This document shows positions 38,060 through 47,359 of a DNA stretch of 64,000 nucleotides, piece by piece. The translations under genes were made by a program, and so were the position numbers. The notes below the pieces were generated by a model. That model was not told where the DNA came from. It saw only the letters and a program-made list of their open reading frames with translations, and made no database searches. Origin of the DNA: Pseudocitrobacter cyperus (GTDB taxonomy: Bacteria; Pseudomonadota; Gammaproteobacteria; Enterobacterales; Enterobacteriaceae); the NCBI RefSeq assembly GCF_039889165.1, contig NZ_JAYMYY010000001.1, positions 558,001 through 622,000 on the forward strand, given 5' to 3'. How positions within the stretch are numbered: the stretch's first letter is position 1; each line of letters starts with the position of its first letter.

Positions 38060-38800
38060 ATGAGCAATAAATGGTCACCGCAAGAAGTTATCCATCGCGA
38101 CTATAATAGTCACCCGCCCGCCTTCGCGCCGGGGTATAAAACCAGCGTACTGCGTTCACCGCGTAACGCCCTTATTTCCCTGCAAAACTCGTTGTCTGAA
38201 ATCACCGGGCCGGTCTTTTCAGGCGACGATCTCGGCCCGCAGGACAACGACCTTATTCTGAATTACGCCAAAGATGGCTTACCGATTGGCGAGCGCATTA
38301 TCGTTCACGGCTACGTCCGCGACGGCTTTGGCCGCCCAATGAAGAACACGCTGGTCGAAGTGTGGCAGGCAAACGCCGGTGGGCGTTATCGCCACAAGAA
38401 AGATCAGTATCTGGCGCCTATCGACCCTAATTTTGGCGGCTGTGGTCGCGTACTGACCGATGAGAACGGTTACTACTTTTTCCGCACCATCAAACCAGGC
38501 CCGTATCCATGGCGTAACCAGGCGAGTGACTGGCGTCCTTCGCATATCCACTTTTCGCTCTCCGGCGATGCTTTTGCCCAACGCCTGGTGACTCAGATGT
38601 ACTTCGAAGGCGATCCGCTGATTAAGCAATGCCCTATCATAAAAACGATCAACAACGAGGATGCCATTCGCACACTCATTGCCGAACTGGATACGCATGC
38701 CGCCATTCCACTGGATTGCCTGGCGTACCGTTTTGATCTCGTACTGCGCGGCCAGCGCGCGACGCTGTTTGAAAACCGCACTCAGGGGGCTGCACGATGA
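38060..38800 (+). CDS. pcaH: Protocatechuate 3,4-dioxygenase beta subunit
   Basis: Intradiol dioxygenase beta chain of 246 residues; with PcaG it cleaves protocatechuate to 3-carboxy-cis,cis-muconate. The N-terminal PcaH helical region precedes the dioxygenase C domain. Iron-ligand segments are visible: the tyrosine in GGRYRHKKDQY and GPYPWRN and the histidines of WRPSHIHFSL. First gene of a pcaHG pair (stop/start overlap ATGA) absent from E. coli K-12 at this site. Confidence 0.93.
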   Translation: MSNKWSPQEVIHRDYNSHPPAFAPGYKTSVLRSPRNALISLQNSLSEITGPVFSGDDLGPQDNDLILNYAKDGLPIGERIIVHGYVRDGFGRPMKNTLVEVWQANAGGRYRHKKDQYLAPIDPNFGGCGRVLTDENGYYFFRTIKPGPYPWRNQASDWRPSHIHFSLSGDAFAQRLVTQMYFEGDPLIKQCPIIKTINNEDAIRTLIAELDTHAAIPLDCLAYRFDLVLRGQRATLFENRTQGAAR

Positions 38801-39417
38801 AAGACTATTTACCTGAAACTGCCTCACAAACCGCCGGGCCCTATGTCCATATTGGCCTGGCGCCCGACGCTGCGGGTTTTCATATTTTTGAGAAGAATTT
38901 CGGCCCGGTGCTGGTAAACAGCCACACCGAGGGTGAGCGGATCACCATTGAAGGTCGTGTACTGGATGGTTCAGGCACCCCGGTTCGCGATGTGCTGCTT
39001 GAGATCTGGCAGGCCAACGCCAGTGGACGCTATAACCACCCGGCGGATCAGCAGGAAGGCAAAGCGCTGGATGCGGATTTCCGCGGCTGGGGCCGGGCCT
39101 GCTCGGACTTTGACAGCGGGATCTGGCGTTTTGAAACCATCAAACCAGGGCCGGTTGTTGGCCGTGACGGGCGTATTATGGCCCCGCACGTCAACCTGTG
39201 GATTGCTGCGCGCGGCATTAATATCGGCCTGAATACGCGAATGTATTTCTCCGATGAACAGGCCGCGAACCAGGCTGACCCGGTGTTAAACCTGATCGAA
39301 TGGGAAGTCCGTCGCCAGACACTTATAGGCCAAAAAGAGATGCGGGGTAATGAGACGGTGTACCGTTTTGATATCACGCTTCAGGGTGATAAGGAAACGG
39401 TCTTTTTCGATCTTTAA
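38797..39417 (+). CDS. pcaG: Protocatechuate 3,4-dioxygenase alpha subunit
   Basis: 206-residue alpha chain: N-terminus TASQTAGPYVHIGL and the LEIWQANASGRYNHP block typical of PcaG, lacking the full set of iron ligands as expected for the alpha subunit. Starts four bases inside pcaH. A weak GCCCGGT/ACCGGGC hairpin follows at 39426-39451. Confidence 0.92.
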   Translation: MKDYLPETASQTAGPYVHIGLAPDAAGFHIFEKNFGPVLVNSHTEGERITIEGRVLDGSGTPVRDVLLEIWQANASGRYNHPADQQEGKALDADFRGWGRACSDFDSGIWRFETIKPGPVVGRDGRIMAPHVNLWIAARGINIGLNTRMYFSDEQAANQADPVLNLIEWEVRRQTLIGQKEMRGNETVYRFDITLQGDKETVFFDL

Positions 39418-39425
39418 CCCACTGC

Positions 39426-39451
39426 GCCCGGTAGCGCTCTGCTCACCGGGC
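39426..39451 (+). terminator. Hairpin after pcaHG
   Basis: GCCCGGT / ACCGGGC stem with a 12-base loop, eight bases after pcaG; no U tract, so termination is uncertain. Confidence 0.4.
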
Positions 39452-39594
39452 CGATTATCCGCTGACTCACGTTCAGCGTCACAAAAAGAACTTGTAACTC
39501 AAATAGATCAAATGTTAATAATAATTTGCTATCAGGTTATCAATTTTAAATAGTATTACTTGTCACCTCTGTACAACTGTTCTTAACATCGCAT

Positions 39595-40518
39595 ATGGAA
39601 AAAAATGCTCTCTTTAGTCAGCGCATTCGTCTGCGCCATCTGCACACTTTCGTTGCCGTCGCCCAACAAGGAACTTTGGGGCGTGCGGCTGAAACCCTTA
39701 ATCTCAGCCAGCCAGCCTTATCCAAAACGCTCAACGAACTGGAGCAACTGACCGGCACGCGTCTGTTCGAACGCGGCCGCCTTGGGGCGCAACTGACCCT
39801 CGTGGGCGAGCAGTTTCTGACGCACGCGGTAAAAGTGCTTGATGCGCTCAATACCGCGGGCCAGGCCCTGGCTCGCAAAGAGGGCAACCTCCACGATGTG
39901 GTTCGCATTGGGGCTTTGCCGACGGCGGCGCTGGGGATCCTCCCCATGGTACTGGGTCAGTTTCATCAACAGCAAAAGGACGTCACGCTACAGGTCGCCA
40001 CCATGAATAACACCATGCTGCTGGCGGCGCTGAAGTCGGGTGATATTGATTTTGGAATTGGGCGGATGTCTGACCCGGAACTGATGACCGGGCTGACATA
40101 TGAGCTGCTGTTTCTCGAATCACTCAAGCTGGTAGTGCGTCCTGACCACCCTCTGCTGCATGAAAACATTACTTTAAGCCGCGTGATGGAGTGGCCGGTT
40201 GTCGTATCGCCAAAAGGTACCGTGCCCCGGCAAAATGCGGAGACCCTGCTTCAGAGCCAGGGGTGTAAAATGCCCACCGGCTGCATTGAAACGCTTTCAG
40301 CCTCACTCTCAAGACAGCTTACCGTAGATTATAACTACGTCTGGTTTGTCCCTTCAGGCGCGGTAAGAGATGACTTGCGGCACGGTTCGCTGACCGCACT
40401 GCCTATCGCGACTCAGGGCCAGGGGGAACCCATTGGCGTGTTAACCCGGGTAGACACCCCTCTTTCTTCCGGCGCGCAGACACTACTGGCATCGATTCGC
40501 AAATCAATGCCTGTCTAA
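39595..40518 (+). CDS. pcaQ: LysR-family regulator of the pca cluster (PcaQ-like)
   Basis: 307-residue LysR protein: helix-turn-helix in residues about 12-70 (TLGRAAETLNLSQPALSKTL) and an effector domain. The sequence has the character of the PcaQ/GbpR branch, and it sits directly after pcaHG and before the PQQ dehydrogenase, so protocatechuate-pathway control is likely. Unusually it is co-directional with pcaHG; no ATAACC-N4-GGTTAA PcaQ box was found upstream of pcaH. Confidence 0.78.
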   Translation: MEKNALFSQRIRLRHLHTFVAVAQQGTLGRAAETLNLSQPALSKTLNELEQLTGTRLFERGRLGAQLTLVGEQFLTHAVKVLDALNTAGQALARKEGNLHDVVRIGALPTAALGILPMVLGQFHQQQKDVTLQVATMNNTMLLAALKSGDIDFGIGRMSDPELMTGLTYELLFLESLKLVVRPDHPLLHENITLSRVMEWPVVVSPKGTVPRQNAETLLQSQGCKMPTGCIETLSASLSRQLTVDYNYVWFVPSGAVRDDLRHGSLTALPIATQGQGEPIGVLTRVDTPLSSGAQTLLASIRKSMPV

Positions 40519-40811
40519 TCCCCCGCTCACCTCGCTTCTCTGTTTGAGGGCGAGGGTGACATTTCCCCTTTTCTCGCCTGCTTTTTCGTCACCGAAGATC
40601 AATTAATGCGAAATTTTTTATTAACAATTGCGCAATGTGATTTAACAGATCTATGATAGCCATAAATTAACCAAATGGTTCATACGCAATCAATATAATT
40701 ACCGTATGAACATTGATAACAACGAAAACCCTTTCATATAAAACAAAACCCCCTCTATGTGTGATTCATTTGGTACACGCATTTGGGTTTGGCTGTCATC
40801 AGGAGAACAGT
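40519..40811. other. Non-coding region upstream of the PQQ dehydrogenase gene
   Basis: About 290 AT-rich bases with TTAACAATTGCG-like sequence; presumably the promoter of the dehydrogenase gene. No gene or named operator recognised. Confidence 0.5.
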
Positions 40812-43184
40812 ATGGCAACGGGCATTGCACTCAAAGGACTCCCCCGGGTTCTTAAATGGCTTCTCGCCGGGCTGATGTTTATCATTGGTCTGGCGGTTGG
40901 CGCGCTGGGAATAAAACTCGCCACCGTGGGAGGAACCTGGTTCTTCGCCCTGATGGGGATAGCGATGATCGTCGCTGCGGCGCTCATCTCCCGCAACCGT
41001 CGTAGTGGGATAGCGCTTTATGCGCTGGCGTTTATCGTCGCGATTATCTGGTCTATCAGCGATGCCGGTTGGGACTTCTGGCCACTCTTCTCGCGCCTGT
41101 TCACCTTTGGCGTGCTGGCGTGCCTCAGCGCTATCGTATGGCCATACCTGTCAATTTCTGCGCAGGCCAAAAAAGGCCCGGCATTTGGGCTCGCCGCCGT
41201 CATTGCCGTGGTATTGCTGGCGAGTGTCGGCGGGATGTTTAAAACCCATACTCTGGTGAGCGCGAAAGAAGATGTCCCGGTTAAAGCGGTCAGCGCGGGC
41301 GAGCAGCAGAAAAACTGGACTCACTGGGGAAATACTCCCCACGGCGATCGCTTTGCCGCACTCGACCAAATCAACAAACAAAACGTCAATAAACTGCAGG
41401 TGGCATGGGTCGCCCATACCGGCGACATTCCTGTCAGCAATGGTTCCGGTGCTGAAGATCAGAACACCCCGCTGCAGGTTGGCGATACCCTGTATGTCTG
41501 TACGCCCTATAGCAAAGTACTGGCGCTCGATGTCGACAGCGGCAAAGAGAAGTGGCGTTATGACTCAAAAGCAACGGCGCCAAACTGGCAGCGCTGCCGT
41601 GGCTTAGGATATTACGAAGAGGCACAGGCGACGCCTGTCAGCAACAGTACGCCAGCGGCCTGCCCGCGTCGCCTGTTCCTGCCGACCACCGACGCGCGCC
41701 TGATTGCGATTAACGCTGATGACGGCAAACCCTGCGCCGATTTTGGTGACAATGGTGTGGTGGATCTAAGCCTCGGTATGGGAGAAATCAAACCGGGTTA
41801 TTACCAGCAAACCTCAACGCCGCTGGTGGCCGGAAATGTCGTGGTGATTGGCGGTCGTGTGGCCGATAACTTCTCCACCGGCGAGCCTCCGGGCGTGGTG
41901 CGCGCATATGATGTGCACACCGGGAAACTCGCCTGGGCGTGGGATCCGGGCAACCCGAATATCACCGGGCTGCCGCCGGAAGGCCAGACCTACACGCGAG
42001 GGACGCCGAACGTCTGGTCGGCAATGTCTTACGATGCCAAACTGAACCTGGTGTATCTGCCAACCGGGAACGCCACGCCAGACTTCTGGGCCGGTGAGCG
42101 TACTGCGCTGGACGATAAATACAGTTCTTCCATCGTGGCGGTTGATGCGACGACCGGTAAAGTCCGTTGGCACTATCAGACCACACACCATGACCTGTGG
42201 GACTTCGACCTCCCTTCCCAGCCGCTCCTGACCGATTTGCCGGATGGTAAAGGCGGCACCACGCCGGTGCTGGTTCAGACCAGTAAACAAGGGATGATCT
42301 TCATGCTTAATCGCGAAACCGGTAAACCCGTCGCGAAAGTGGAAGAGCGTCCGGTTCCGGCAGGTAATGTGAAAGGTGAACGTTATTCCCCGACCCAGCC
42401 GTACTCTGTTGGTATGCCAATGATTGGCAACGAAACGCTGAAAGAGTCGGATATGTGGGGTGCCACACCTGTCGACCTGCTGCTGTGCCGCATTCAGTTC
42501 AAAGAGATGCGCCATCAGGGGATCTTTACGCCACCGGGCGAAGACCGTTCACTGCAGTATCCGGGCTCGCTCGGCGGCATGAACTGGGGCAGCGTTTCTG
42601 TTGACCCCAACAATAATCTGATGTTCGTTAACGACATGCGTTTGGGGCTGGCGAACTATATGGTTCCACGCGAGAAGGTCGCTAAAGACGCCAGCGGGAT
42701 CGAAATGGGTATCGTGCCGATGGAAGGTACACCTTATGGGGCAATGCGTGAGCGTTTCCTGTCACCGCTGGGTATTCCGTGCCAGAAACCGCCATTCGGC
42801 ACCATGACGGCGGTAGATCTTAAATCCGGACAAATTGTCTGGCAGGTACCGGTTGGAACGGTAGAAGATACCGGCCCGTTGGGGATCCGTATGCATATGC
42901 CTATCCCGATTGGGATGCCAACCCTGGGCGCATCCATGACCACCCAATCCGGCCTGCTGTTCTTTGCCGGCACACAGGATTTCTATCTGCGCGCCTTTGA
43001 TACCGCGACCGGGAAAGAGATCTGGAAAGACCGTCTGCCGGTCGGCAGTCAGTCTGGCCCGATGACCTATGTCTCACCGAAAACCGGGAAGCAGTACATC
43101 ATCATCAACGCAGGCGGAGCCCGCCAGTCACCGGATCGCGGTGATTACATCATCGCCTACGCGCTGCCGGACGCGCAGAAATAA
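40812..43184 (+). CDS. quiA: Membrane-bound PQQ-dependent dehydrogenase (glucose/quinate/shikimate family)
   Basis: 790-residue quinoprotein: five N-terminal membrane spans (about residues 10-145) then a periplasmic eight-bladed PQQ propeller, delivering electrons to ubiquinone. Propeller signatures TTHHDLWDFDLPSQP and the repeated W-docking motifs are clear. It is similar to Gcd throughout but distinct from it; placement beside pcaHG favours quinate/shikimate oxidation to 3-dehydroquinate/3-dehydroshikimate, precursors of protocatechuate. AGGAG precedes ATG 40812; the frame opens at 40713. No PQQ synthesis genes are in view. The symbol is inference from context. Confidence 0.75.
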   Translation: MATGIALKGLPRVLKWLLAGLMFIIGLAVGALGIKLATVGGTWFFALMGIAMIVAAALISRNRRSGIALYALAFIVAIIWSISDAGWDFWPLFSRLFTFGVLACLSAIVWPYLSISAQAKKGPAFGLAAVIAVVLLASVGGMFKTHTLVSAKEDVPVKAVSAGEQQKNWTHWGNTPHGDRFAALDQINKQNVNKLQVAWVAHTGDIPVSNGSGAEDQNTPLQVGDTLYVCTPYSKVLALDVDSGKEKWRYDSKATAPNWQRCRGLGYYEEAQATPVSNSTPAACPRRLFLPTTDARLIAINADDGKPCADFGDNGVVDLSLGMGEIKPGYYQQTSTPLVAGNVVVIGGRVADNFSTGEPPGVVRAYDVHTGKLAWAWDPGNPNITGLPPEGQTYTRGTPNVWSAMSYDAKLNLVYLPTGNATPDFWAGERTALDDKYSSSIVAVDATTGKVRWHYQTTHHDLWDFDLPSQPLLTDLPDGKGGTTPVLVQTSKQGMIFMLNRETGKPVAKVEERPVPAGNVKGERYSPTQPYSVGMPMIGNETLKESDMWGATPVDLLLCRIQFKEMRHQGIFTPPGEDRSLQYPGSLGGMNWGSVSVDPNNNLMFVNDMRLGLANYMVPREKVAKDASGIEMGIVPMEGTPYGAMRERFLSPLGIPCQKPPFGTMTAVDLKSGQIVWQVPVGTVEDTGPLGIRMHMPIPIGMPTLGASMTTQSGLLFFAGTQDFYLRAFDTATGKEIWKDRLPVGSQSGPMTYVSPKTGKQYIIINAGGARQSPDRGDYIIAYALPDAQK

Positions 43185-43190
43185 CCATCA

Positions 43191-43215
43191 GGGCCGGGCA
43201 AGCATCACCCGGCCC
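43191..43215. terminator. Hairpin between convergent quiA-like gene and trg
   Basis: GGGCCGGG / CCCGGCCC stem with a nine-base loop between convergent genes; no U tract on either side. Confidence 0.6.
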
Positions 43216-43221
43216 CACCGC

Positions 43222-44898
43222 TTAAAAGCGTTCCCAGCTCTCTCCCCCGGCAACCGCTAAGGTGGGCGGCAGAGCCGGAACGCTCTCCTTCTTTATTTCT
43301 TCATGCGTTTGCAGCCGAAATACCCCGACCGCTTCGGTTAACCGCGCCGCCTGCTCTTCGAGCGACGCCGCGGCCGCCGAGGCTTCTTCCACCAGCGAGG
43401 CGTTCTGCTGAGTCACATTGTCCATTTCGGTAATTGCCTGGCTGACCTGTGTAATCCCCCGGCTCTGCTCATCCGACGCGGCCGCAATTTCCAGCATGAT
43501 ATCGGTTACGCGCTTCACCGCATCCACAATATCGGTCATTGTTGCCCCGGCATTCATTACCTCTTCGGAACCGCGCTCAACTAACGTCACCGACTCAGAA
43601 ATCAGCCCTTCAATTTCCTTCGCAGCCTGCGCGCTGCGGCTGGCGAGAGTTCGAACTTCACTGGCCACCACCGCAAAACCGCGCCCCTGTTCACCGGCAC
43701 GCGCCGCTTCAACTGCGGCGTTCAGCGCCAGAATATTGGTCTGGAAGGCAATGCTGTTTATCACAGCCGTAATTTCAGAGATCTTCTTCGAACTGGTGGA
43801 AATACTGCCCATCGTGGCCACCACTCCCGTCACCAGTTGCCCACCACGCATGGCTTTACCCGACGCGTCCTCCGCCAGCTTGCTGGCATGATGCGCGTTA
43901 TCTGCGTTCTGTTTCACCGTCGCGGTCAACTGCTCCATACTGGCTGCCGTTTGCTCGATGGCGGCGGCCTGCTGCTCAGTTCGTGAGGAGAGATCGGTAT
44001 TGCCTACGGAAATTTCGCTGGTGCCGCGGTAGATGGCTTCAGCACCGAGGCGCACCGTGCCGACCGTCTGCACCAGCGCATGCTGCATTTTTTGCAGGTT
44101 ATGACTGAGTTTGCCGATTTCGCTGCGCCCGGTACGCTCATCTGCGGGCGTCAGATCGCCGCTGGCGATTTGCGCAATGCGTTGGCCAGCTCGCTGTAGC
44201 GGCGTAATGACAATACGGCGCAACACCACAAAGGTCATTAGGGTCAGGATCAGCGCCAGACCAAATGCCGCCGCCATAAACAGTAACCCCAAACGGGTGC
44301 GATCGTGCGACAGTTTTGTCAGATGATCCGCTCGATCAGTACGAATCTGAATCACCTTCAGCAGAACGGCGTTGTAGTTATCATCCAGCGGCTTCGCTTG
44401 CTCATTTTCGTGATTAATGATCGCTTCAAACATGCCGTTTTTGGCATATTTCAGCATCGGCTTCAGGCCGTCAATGTAAGCGGTGTAACGTGTTATAAGC
44501 GCTTTATCCAGCGCCTCATCCGCCGCCGTCTTCACCCGACGTTCACGGTACTCGGAAAAAGCGGCCTGGGATTGCTGGATACGCGACTCCGCCATGGCAA
44601 TGTTGCGTTTCATCTCATCCATTTCCGCGATTCGGCTGGCGGCTCCGGCGTGGATCATCTCAATGCGCGCGGTACGCAGATGGTTGGCACTGTTCGACAG
44701 GCCCATTCGCACATGCAACTCTTCAGTGATGTCTTTTTGATCCCGTTCAGCCTGCATCAAAAAATACCCCGCCAGCCCGGAACTCAGGGCAAACAGCAGG
44801 ATAATGCCGCCAAGAATGGCAGAAAAAAGCGGAACTAAACGGATATGGTGCAGGAAGCTGAGTTTTGTCGGTGGGTGCTGCGATGTGATGTTGTCCAT
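43222..44898 (-). CDS. trg: Methyl-accepting chemotaxis protein Trg (ribose/galactose)
   Basis: Transmembrane chemoreceptor for ribose and galactose via their binding proteins. 558 residues: cytoplasmic tip, TM1 (LVPLFSAILGGIILLFALSS), periplasmic four-helix sensor, TM2 near residue 210, HAMP, and the signalling domain with the hairpin tip FQTNILALNAAVEAARAGEQGRGFAVVA. It lacks a C-terminal NWETF pentapeptide but ends GGESWERF, a WxRF-like tail; E. coli Trg likewise has no canonical pentapeptide. The frame opens at 45045 but ATG 44898 (MDNITSQ) matches K-12. Confidence 0.93.
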   Translation of the reverse strand: MDNITSQHPPTKLSFLHHIRLVPLFSAILGGIILLFALSSGLAGYFLMQAERDQKDITEELHVRMGLSNSANHLRTARIEMIHAGAASRIAEMDEMKRNIAMAESRIQQSQAAFSEYRERRVKTAADEALDKALITRYTAYIDGLKPMLKYAKNGMFEAIINHENEQAKPLDDNYNAVLLKVIQIRTDRADHLTKLSHDRTRLGLLFMAAAFGLALILTLMTFVVLRRIVITPLQRAGQRIAQIASGDLTPADERTGRSEIGKLSHNLQKMQHALVQTVGTVRLGAEAIYRGTSEISVGNTDLSSRTEQQAAAIEQTAASMEQLTATVKQNADNAHHASKLAEDASGKAMRGGQLVTGVVATMGSISTSSKKISEITAVINSIAFQTNILALNAAVEAARAGEQGRGFAVVASEVRTLASRSAQAAKEIEGLISESVTLVERGSEEVMNAGATMTDIVDAVKRVTDIMLEIAAASDEQSRGITQVSQAITEMDNVTQQNASLVEEASAAAASLEEQAARLTEAVGVFRLQTHEEIKKESVPALPPTLAVAGGESWERF

Positions 44899-45019
44899 AC
44901 CTGGCGGCTCTCTTTTTGATAAACGACGTACAAATTCGTCCGTAAGAAAGACATCGGCCAGCCAGTAGATTTCATTATGATGAAAAACGGAAGGTGAGTC
45001 ACAGTTTTGGGTAAAAAAC

Positions 45020-45043
45020 GACCTCTCCCGCAGGGGAGAGGTC
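45020..45043 (-). terminator. Rho-independent terminator of frmA
   Basis: GACCTCTCCC / GGGAGAGGTC stem with a 4-base loop; on the minus strand followed by GTTTTTTAC, eight bases after the frmA stop. Confidence 0.88.
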
Positions 45044-45050
45044 ATGACTA

Positions 45051-46169
45051 TTATTCTTCGCCGAAATGAATAACCGTGCGGATAGATTTGCCTTCGTGCA
45101 TCAGGTCAAACGCTTCGTTGATCTGCTCCAGCGGCAGGCGGTGAGTAATAAACGGATCAAGCTGGATTTTACCCGCCATCGCTTCTTCCACCATCCCCGG
45201 CAACTGAGTACGGCCTTTCACGCCGCCAAAAGCGGAACCACGCCATACGCGACCCGTCACCAACTGGAACGGACGGGTTTTGATCTCCTGCCCCGCGCCC
45301 GCAACGCCGATAATCACGCTTTCGCCCCAACCTTTATGGCAGCATTCCAGCGCGGAACGCATAACGTCAACATTACCAATGCATTCGAAACTGAAATCCA
45401 CGCCGCCATCGGTCATTTCGACAATCACGTCCTGCACCGGTTTGTCGTAATCTTTCGGGTTAACAAAATCAGTCGCCCCCATTTCCCGGGCCAGCTTAAA
45501 TTTTTCCGGGTTGGTATCAACGGCCAGAATGCGCCCGGCTTTCGCCTGCACAGCGCCCTGAATCACCGCCAGCCCAATACCGCCGAGGCCAAAGACCGCG
45601 ACCGTATCACCCTCTTTGACTTTCGCTGTGTTGTGAACCGCGCCAATACCGGTGGTGACGCCACAACCCAGCAGACAAACCTTATCGAGAGGCGCCTGCG
45701 GATTCACTTTCGCCAGTGAGATCTCGGCACATACGGTATATTCGCTGAAGGTGCTGGTTCCCATGTAGTGATAAATGGGTTCGCCGTTATAAGAGAAACG
45801 GGTTGTACCATCCGGCATCAGCCCCTTGCCCTGCGTGGCGCGAACGGCCTGGCAGAGGTTCGTTTTACCGGATTTGCAGAACTTACACTCGCCACACTCT
45901 GCCGTATAGAGCGGAATAACGTGATCGCCAGGTTTCAGGCTGGTGACGCCTTCGCCGACTTCAACGACAATACCGCCGCCTTCATGACCCAACACCGCCG
46001 GGAACACGCCTTCCGGATCGTCGCCAGAGAGCGTAAACGCATCCGTATGGCACACCCCGGTATGGGTGATTTTTACTAACACCTCGCCTTTCTTCGGCGG
46101 CGCGACATCGATTTCAACAATTTTCAGCGGTTGACCCGGGCCAAACGCCACTGCGGCACGTGATTTCAT
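45051..46169 (-). CDS. frmA: S-(hydroxymethyl)glutathione dehydrogenase FrmA
   Basis: Class III zinc alcohol dehydrogenase, 372 residues, oxidising S-hydroxymethylglutathione in formaldehyde detoxification and reducing S-nitrosoglutathione. Catalytic-zinc ligands are in GVCHTDAFTLSG and GHEGGG; the structural-zinc cysteines are in CGECKFCKSGKTNLC; NAD fold GLGGIGLAV. Preceded by the FrmR repressor gene 24 bp upstream. No frmB (S-formylglutathione hydrolase) follows; a terminator does. Confidence 0.95.
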   Translation of the reverse strand: MKSRAAVAFGPGQPLKIVEIDVAPPKKGEVLVKITHTGVCHTDAFTLSGDDPEGVFPAVLGHEGGGIVVEVGEGVTSLKPGDHVIPLYTAECGECKFCKSGKTNLCQAVRATQGKGLMPDGTTRFSYNGEPIYHYMGTSTFSEYTVCAEISLAKVNPQAPLDKVCLLGCGVTTGIGAVHNTAKVKEGDTVAVFGLGGIGLAVIQGAVQAKAGRILAVDTNPEKFKLAREMGATDFVNPKDYDKPVQDVIVEMTDGGVDFSFECIGNVDVMRSALECCHKGWGESVIIGVAGAGQEIKTRPFQLVTGRVWRGSAFGGVKGRTQLPGMVEEAMAGKIQLDPFITHRLPLEQINEAFDLMHEGKSIRTVIHFGEE

Positions 46170-46193
46170 AGCGGTCTCTTCCTTTCTGATGAT

Positions 46194-46469
46194 TTATTTT
46201 AAATAGGATCGTAGCAGATGACCGACTTCAGCCATGCGCACGGCGCGCTGATCGGGCGTCGTTTCGCCGCTGACCAGTTCGTCTTTGAGGTGCATTTCGA
46301 CCAGTTCGCCCATCAGGCCATTGGCGGCGCCGCGAATAGAGGCAATCTGTTGCAGGATAGTCAGGCATGGTTCGCCCGACTCCAGCGCACGTTCGAGGGC
46401 ATCTACCTGCCCTTTAATGCGTCGAACCCGGGTTAAGGCCCGTTTTTTATCTTCAGGTGAATGCGGCAT
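46194..46469 (-). CDS. frmR: Formaldehyde-responsive repressor FrmR
   Basis: CsoR/RcnR-fold repressor of 91 residues. Pro2 and Cys35, the two residues that formaldehyde crosslinks in E. coli FrmR, are present, as is His60. First gene of frmRA; a G6 operator lies immediately upstream. The same protein fold as RcnR occurs 24 kb away at 21942. Confidence 0.95.
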   Translation of the reverse strand: MPHSPEDKKRALTRVRRIKGQVDALERALESGEPCLTILQQIASIRGAANGLMGELVEMHLKDELVSGETTPDQRAVRMAEVGHLLRSYLK

Positions 46470-46482
46470 GCGCCCTCCTTTG

Positions 46483-46498
46483 GTATAGGGGGGTATAC
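46483..46498 (-). promoter_or_regulatory. FrmR operator upstream of frmRA
   Basis: GTATA-G6-TATAC on the + strand, a perfect AT-flanked G-tract of the type bound by FrmR, 14 bp upstream of the frmR start. Flanking CTAT extends the AT arms. Confidence 0.82.
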
Positions 46499-46605
46499 TA
46501 TCATTGATATGATAAGAATGAAAACAATCAGCAGGTAAATGAATTATGGAGATTCAGCATTTCGGCTGAACAGCGTTGAAAAAATGTCGTGTTGAGCCGG
46601 AGGAG

Positions 46606-46634
46606 TGCCGGATAACGCATGCGCGCATCCGGCA
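46606..46634. repeat. REP-like palindrome
   Basis: TGCCGGAT ... ATCCGGCA with a 13-base GC-rich centre between frmR and leuE, the shape of an enterobacterial REP/BIME unit. Only one unit is visible. Confidence 0.7.
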
Positions 46635-46642
46635 AAAGAGAT

Positions 46643-47281
46643 TCAGGACTGTAACGTCGCCAGACGCGCCGCAAAACCGACAAATACAAGGCCGATAAGG
46701 CTGTTGCCGATTTTCGCCATTTTTTTACGGGTTTTCACATAGCGCGTCACCAGAGAGCCGGAAACAATCAGGAAGCTCAGATAGGTGAAGCTCACCAGCT
46801 CAAGCGTCAGCGCCAGAATAAAGAATGCCAGCCCCGGTGTGGCGGACTTCACGTCGATAAACTGCACAAAGAACGAGACGTAAAACAGAATCGCTTTCGG
46901 GTTGGTTAAGCTCAGCGTCAGCGCACGTTTAAAAATAGCATGACCGGGCTCGACGTGCCCTTCCTGCTCCCCAGCTTTACGCTTCAGCGTACTGTAGAGC
47001 ATTTTGCCGCCGAGATAGAGCAAGTAAATCGCCCCAAGGTAACGCACCAGATTAAACAGAACGGGCGTGGTCTTGATAAGCGTCGCCACGCCCGCGTAGG
47101 AGAGAAACATCAGCACGGCATCGCCAATGAACACCGCCAGCGCCGCCATGTAGCCGCCACGAATGCCGTGCGTCACGCCCGTTTTCAGTACAAAGAGGGT
47201 ATTTGGCCCGGGTACAAGAATGATAAATATCGCCCCGACCACATACGTCCAGTAATTTAGTACGCCAAAATCTGCGAACAC
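46643..47281 (-). CDS. leuE: Leucine exporter LeuE
   Basis: RhtB/LysE-family amino-acid exporter of 212 residues, six spans, collinear with E. coli LeuE. GTG at 47281 gives the exact E. coli length (VFADFGVLNYW) with AAGGAAGAG upstream; a TTG at 47299 would add six residues. Signature VPGPNTLFVLKTGV lies in TM1-loop. In E. coli leuE is elsewhere (near yea genes), so this position differs from K-12. Confidence 0.9.
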   Translation of the reverse strand: MFADFGVLNYWTYVVGAIFIILVPGPNTLFVLKTGVTHGIRGGYMAALAVFIGDAVLMFLSYAGVATLIKTTPVLFNLVRYLGAIYLLYLGGKMLYSTLKRKAGEQEGHVEPGHAIFKRALTLSLTNPKAILFYVSFFVQFIDVKSATPGLAFFILALTLELVSFTYLSFLIVSGSLVTRYVKTRKKMAKIGNSLIGLVFVGFAARLATLQS

Positions 47282-47359
47282 CTGCTCTTCCTTACCCAAT
47301 ATTTACCATCGTGGCGGTATGGTAACGCACGCCAGAAGGCCAATAAAGGACTATTCAGA

